From Flavobacterium crassostreae (GTDB lineage Bacteria; Bacteroidota; Bacteroidia; Flavobacteriales; Flavobacteriaceae), in assembly GCF_001831475.1 (NCBI RefSeq), contig NZ_CP017688.1, forward strand, positions 930,001 through 994,000: a stretch of DNA of 64,000 bases, given 5' to 3'. The position numbers and the translations under genes are program-made. Positions within the stretch are counted from its first letter, which is position 1, and each line of letters starts with the position of its first letter. Shown here piece after piece: positions 62,242 to 64,000 of this stretch. A model generated the notes under the pieces. The model ran no database searches and was not told where the DNA came from. It worked only from the letters and a program-made list of their open reading frames with translations.

Positions 62242-64000
62242 ATGAAATACAACCCGAACCAAATAGAAGCCAAATGGCAAAAATATTGGGCAGAAAACCA
62301 AACATTTGCCGCCTCAAATAATTCAGAAAAGCCCAAACATTATGTGTTAGACATGTTTCCGTATCCATCAGGAGCCGGGCTACACGTAGGGCATCCACTA
62401 GGTTATATTGCTTCGGATGTATATGCCCGATACAAAAGACACCAAGGATATAACGTTTTGCACCCAATGGGTTACGATAGTTTTGGATTGCCAGCAGAGC
62501 AATACGCCATCCAAACCGGGCAGCGTCCCGAAGATACCACAGCAGTAAATATTGATGGAGGCCTAGATAAAGAAGGAAACCAAATTGCAGGATACCGCAA
62601 ACAATTAGATGCCATCGGTTTTTCGTTTGATTGGAGTAGAGAAGTGCGCACCTCCAATCCGGATTATTACAAACATACCCAATGGATTTTTATCCAATTA
62701 TTTAATTCTTGGTACAACAAAGATACAGACCAAGCCGAAGATATTGCAACGTTGACGGCGGTATTCCAAAAAGAAGGAAACGCCCAAGTAAATGCAGTTT
62801 GTGACGATGCCATTCCAGAATTTTCGGCAAAGCAATGGAACGCTTACGCAAAAGAGACGCAGGAGAAAATGCTGTTGCACTATAGAATGACCTATCTGGC
62901 TGAGACCGAAGTCAACTGGTGCCCTGGATTAGGAACCGTTTTGGCCAATGACGAGATCATAAACGGCGTATCTGAGCGAGGTGGATTTGCGGTAGTACGC
63001 AAAAAAATGACCCAATGGAGCATGCGTATCTCTGCCTATGCCGAACGTTTATTGCAAGGGTTGAGCACTATTGATTGGAGCGAAAGCATTAAAGAAAGCC
63101 AACGAAATTGGATCGGAAAATCCGTTGGTGCCATGGTTTCGTTCCGAGTTAACGAACATCCAGAAAATATCAGCGTTTTTACAACGCGTCCGGACACCAT
63201 TTTTGGAGTAACCTTTATGACACTAGCGCCAGAGCATGAGTTGGTTGCAAAAATCACTACCCCAGAACAAAAAGCAGCAGTAGAGGCCTATATCCAAAAA
63301 ACATCCAAACGCTCCGAGAGAGAACGCATGGCCGATGTAAAAAACATATCCGGAGTATTCACTGGAGCCTATGCAGAACATCCATTTACTAAAGAAGCAA
63401 TTCCGGTGTGGATAGGAGATTATGTACTGGCAGGATACGGAACTGGTGCGGTAATGGCAGTGCCTTGTGGAGATGAGCGAGATTATGCTTTTGCCAATTT
63501 CTTTAAAGGACAAAACGGAATGCTAGCTATCAAAAACATTTTTGACAAAGATATTTCTGAGGCGGCTTTTGGATCCAAAGACGGATTTCAATTAGTAGAT
63601 TCGGATTTCTTAACGGGATTAGGGTATAAAGAAGGAACTAAAAAAGCTATTGAAGCCTTAGAAAAACAAAATCAAGGTTTCGGAAAAATCAATTACCGTT
63701 TGCGCGATGCTGTTTTTTCGCGTCAGCGTTATTGGGGAGAGCCTTTTCCGGTATATTATATAAATGGCTTGCCGCAAATGATCGATCCGCAACATTTGCC
63801 AATCATTTTACCCGAAGTAGAAAAATATCTACCCACCGAAGATGGTTTGCCTCCTTTAGGAAATGCAGCAGTTTGGGCTTGGGACACAACAGCAAATAAG
63901 GTAGTAAATACCGATTTAGTGGATAACAAAACAATATTTCCATTGGAGTTGAACACCATGCCTGGTTGGGCAGGTTCTTCTTGGTACTGGATGCGTTATA
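62242..64000 (+). CDS. leuS: Leucyl-tRNA synthetase, 5' part
   Basis: The first 586 codons of leuS run open to the window end. The start MKYNPNQIEAKWQKYW, the PYPSGAGLHVGHPLGY motif (HIGH equivalent) near 42-57 and the editing domain (TTRPDTIFGVTFMTLAPEHE near 315-334) are clear. A Bacteroidota-type insertion lies before the editing domain (about 155-205, with DTDQAEDIATLTAVF). YRLRDAVFSRQRYWGEP precedes the missing KMSKS loop. It is divergent from ftsX, and the C-terminal third is outside the window. Confidence 0.95.
   Translation, partial: MKYNPNQIEAKWQKYWAENQTFAASNNSEKPKHYVLDMFPYPSGAGLHVGHPLGYIASDVYARYKRHQGYNVLHPMGYDSFGLPAEQYAIQTGQRPEDTTAVNIDGGLDKEGNQIAGYRKQLDAIGFSFDWSREVRTSNPDYYKHTQWIFIQLFNSWYNKDTDQAEDIATLTAVFQKEGNAQVNAVCDDAIPEFSAKQWNAYAKETQEKMLLHYRMTYLAETEVNWCPGLGTVLANDEIINGVSERGGFAVVRKKMTQWSMRISAYAERLLQGLSTIDWSESIKESQRNWIGKSVGAMVSFRVNEHPENISVFTTRPDTIFGVTFMTLAPEHELVAKITTPEQKAAVEAYIQKTSKRSERERMADVKNISGVFTGAYAEHPFTKEAIPVWIGDYVLAGYGTGAVMAVPCGDERDYAFANFFKGQNGMLAIKNIFDKDISEAAFGSKDGFQLVDSDFLTGLGYKEGTKKAIEALEKQNQGFGKINYRLRDAVFSRQRYWGEPFPVYYINGLPQMIDPQHLPIILPEVEKYLPTEDGLPPLGNAAVWAWDTTANKVVNTDLVDNKTIFPLELNTMPGWAGSSWYWMRY

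Noticed and set aside
1..64000. Prophage, insertion sequence or integrative element
   Set aside because: No transposase, integrase, phage structural gene or terminal inverted repeats with target duplications were seen; the interspersed repeats carry no coding capacity.

Overview
The window reads as chromosome from a member of the Bacteroidota, family Flavobacteriaceae, most likely Flavobacterium or a close relative. The evidence is the AT-rich composition, recurring promoter boxes of the Bacteroidota type (TTG, about 20 nt, TAnnTTTG), tRNA genes without an encoded CCA, and flavobacterial gene neighbourhoods and families: addA-kbl-ompA-addB, DUF177-rpmF-fabH-accB-accC, ftsX-DUF3098-uppP-truB, DUF5686, and a PID-CTERM-like peptide. 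Almost everything is core housekeeping. I see no prophage, insertion sequence, CRISPR array or antibiotic-resistance cassette.

Layout. 1-9.4 kb: 3' part of rbfA (minus strand), then the two subunits of an AddAB-type helicase-nuclease, separated by kbl and a large OmpA-family porin. 9.4-12.1 kb: an alpha/beta hydrolase, a 414-bp gap, and a two-gene membrane module of unknown function, the most accessory-looking genes here. 12.1-19.3 kb: an AIM24-type protein, Xaa-Pro aminopeptidase, the sdhCAB operon for respiratory complex II, and an omega-amidase-like nitrilase. 19.4-25.4 kb: three cell-envelope lipoproteins, methylmalonyl-CoA epimerase, a CAU tRNA and a small exported proline-rich peptide. 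25.5-31.1 kb: ribE and pdxA (divergent), then DUF177, rpmF, fabH, accB and accC, joining ribosome and fatty-acid synthesis. 31.2-38.3 kb: two exported peptidases, mtgA, tRNA-Ala, an enoyl-CoA hydratase, queD and lpxH. 38.3-47.5 kb: MFS transporter, recJ, HopJ-family protein, rsmI, a low-complexity protein, tdk, rpoN and asnS. 47.6-56.8 kb: an rRNA/tRNA methyltransferase, MscS channel, MMPL/RND exporter, CPA2 antiporter and a DUF5686 outer-membrane protein. 56.9-64 kb: frr, pyrH, a decayed gene remnant, a thioredoxin-like protein, truB, uppP, DUF3098, ftsX and the 5' part of leuS.

Working together: AddAB and RecJ serve recombination repair. SdhCAB feeds the quinone pool. FabH, AccB and AccC supply membrane lipid. 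UppP, MtgA, LpxH and FtsX serve envelope growth. Frr, RpmF, RbfA, RsmI, TruB, AsnS and LeuS serve translation. Several minus-strand genes are linked by 1-4 nt start/stop overlaps, which fix their true starts downstream of the longest open frames.

The most interesting signal lies between genes. A dispersed 78-82 nt repeat occurs three times (404-481, 36535-36612, 47644-47725). Its flanks are conserved and its hairpin core has been replaced by different but still self-complementary sequence, with a compensatory base swap in the outer helix. All three copies lie 60-85 nt upstream of a plus-strand start codon. A second, larger repeat (13059-13165 minus, 18367-18465 plus) shares part of the same motif. 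Other items are a minus-strand pseudogene remnant at 58343-58582, a very long near-palindrome between tdk and rpoN, an AddB lacking its usual iron-sulfur cysteines, and a thymidine kinase that has lost its zinc site.
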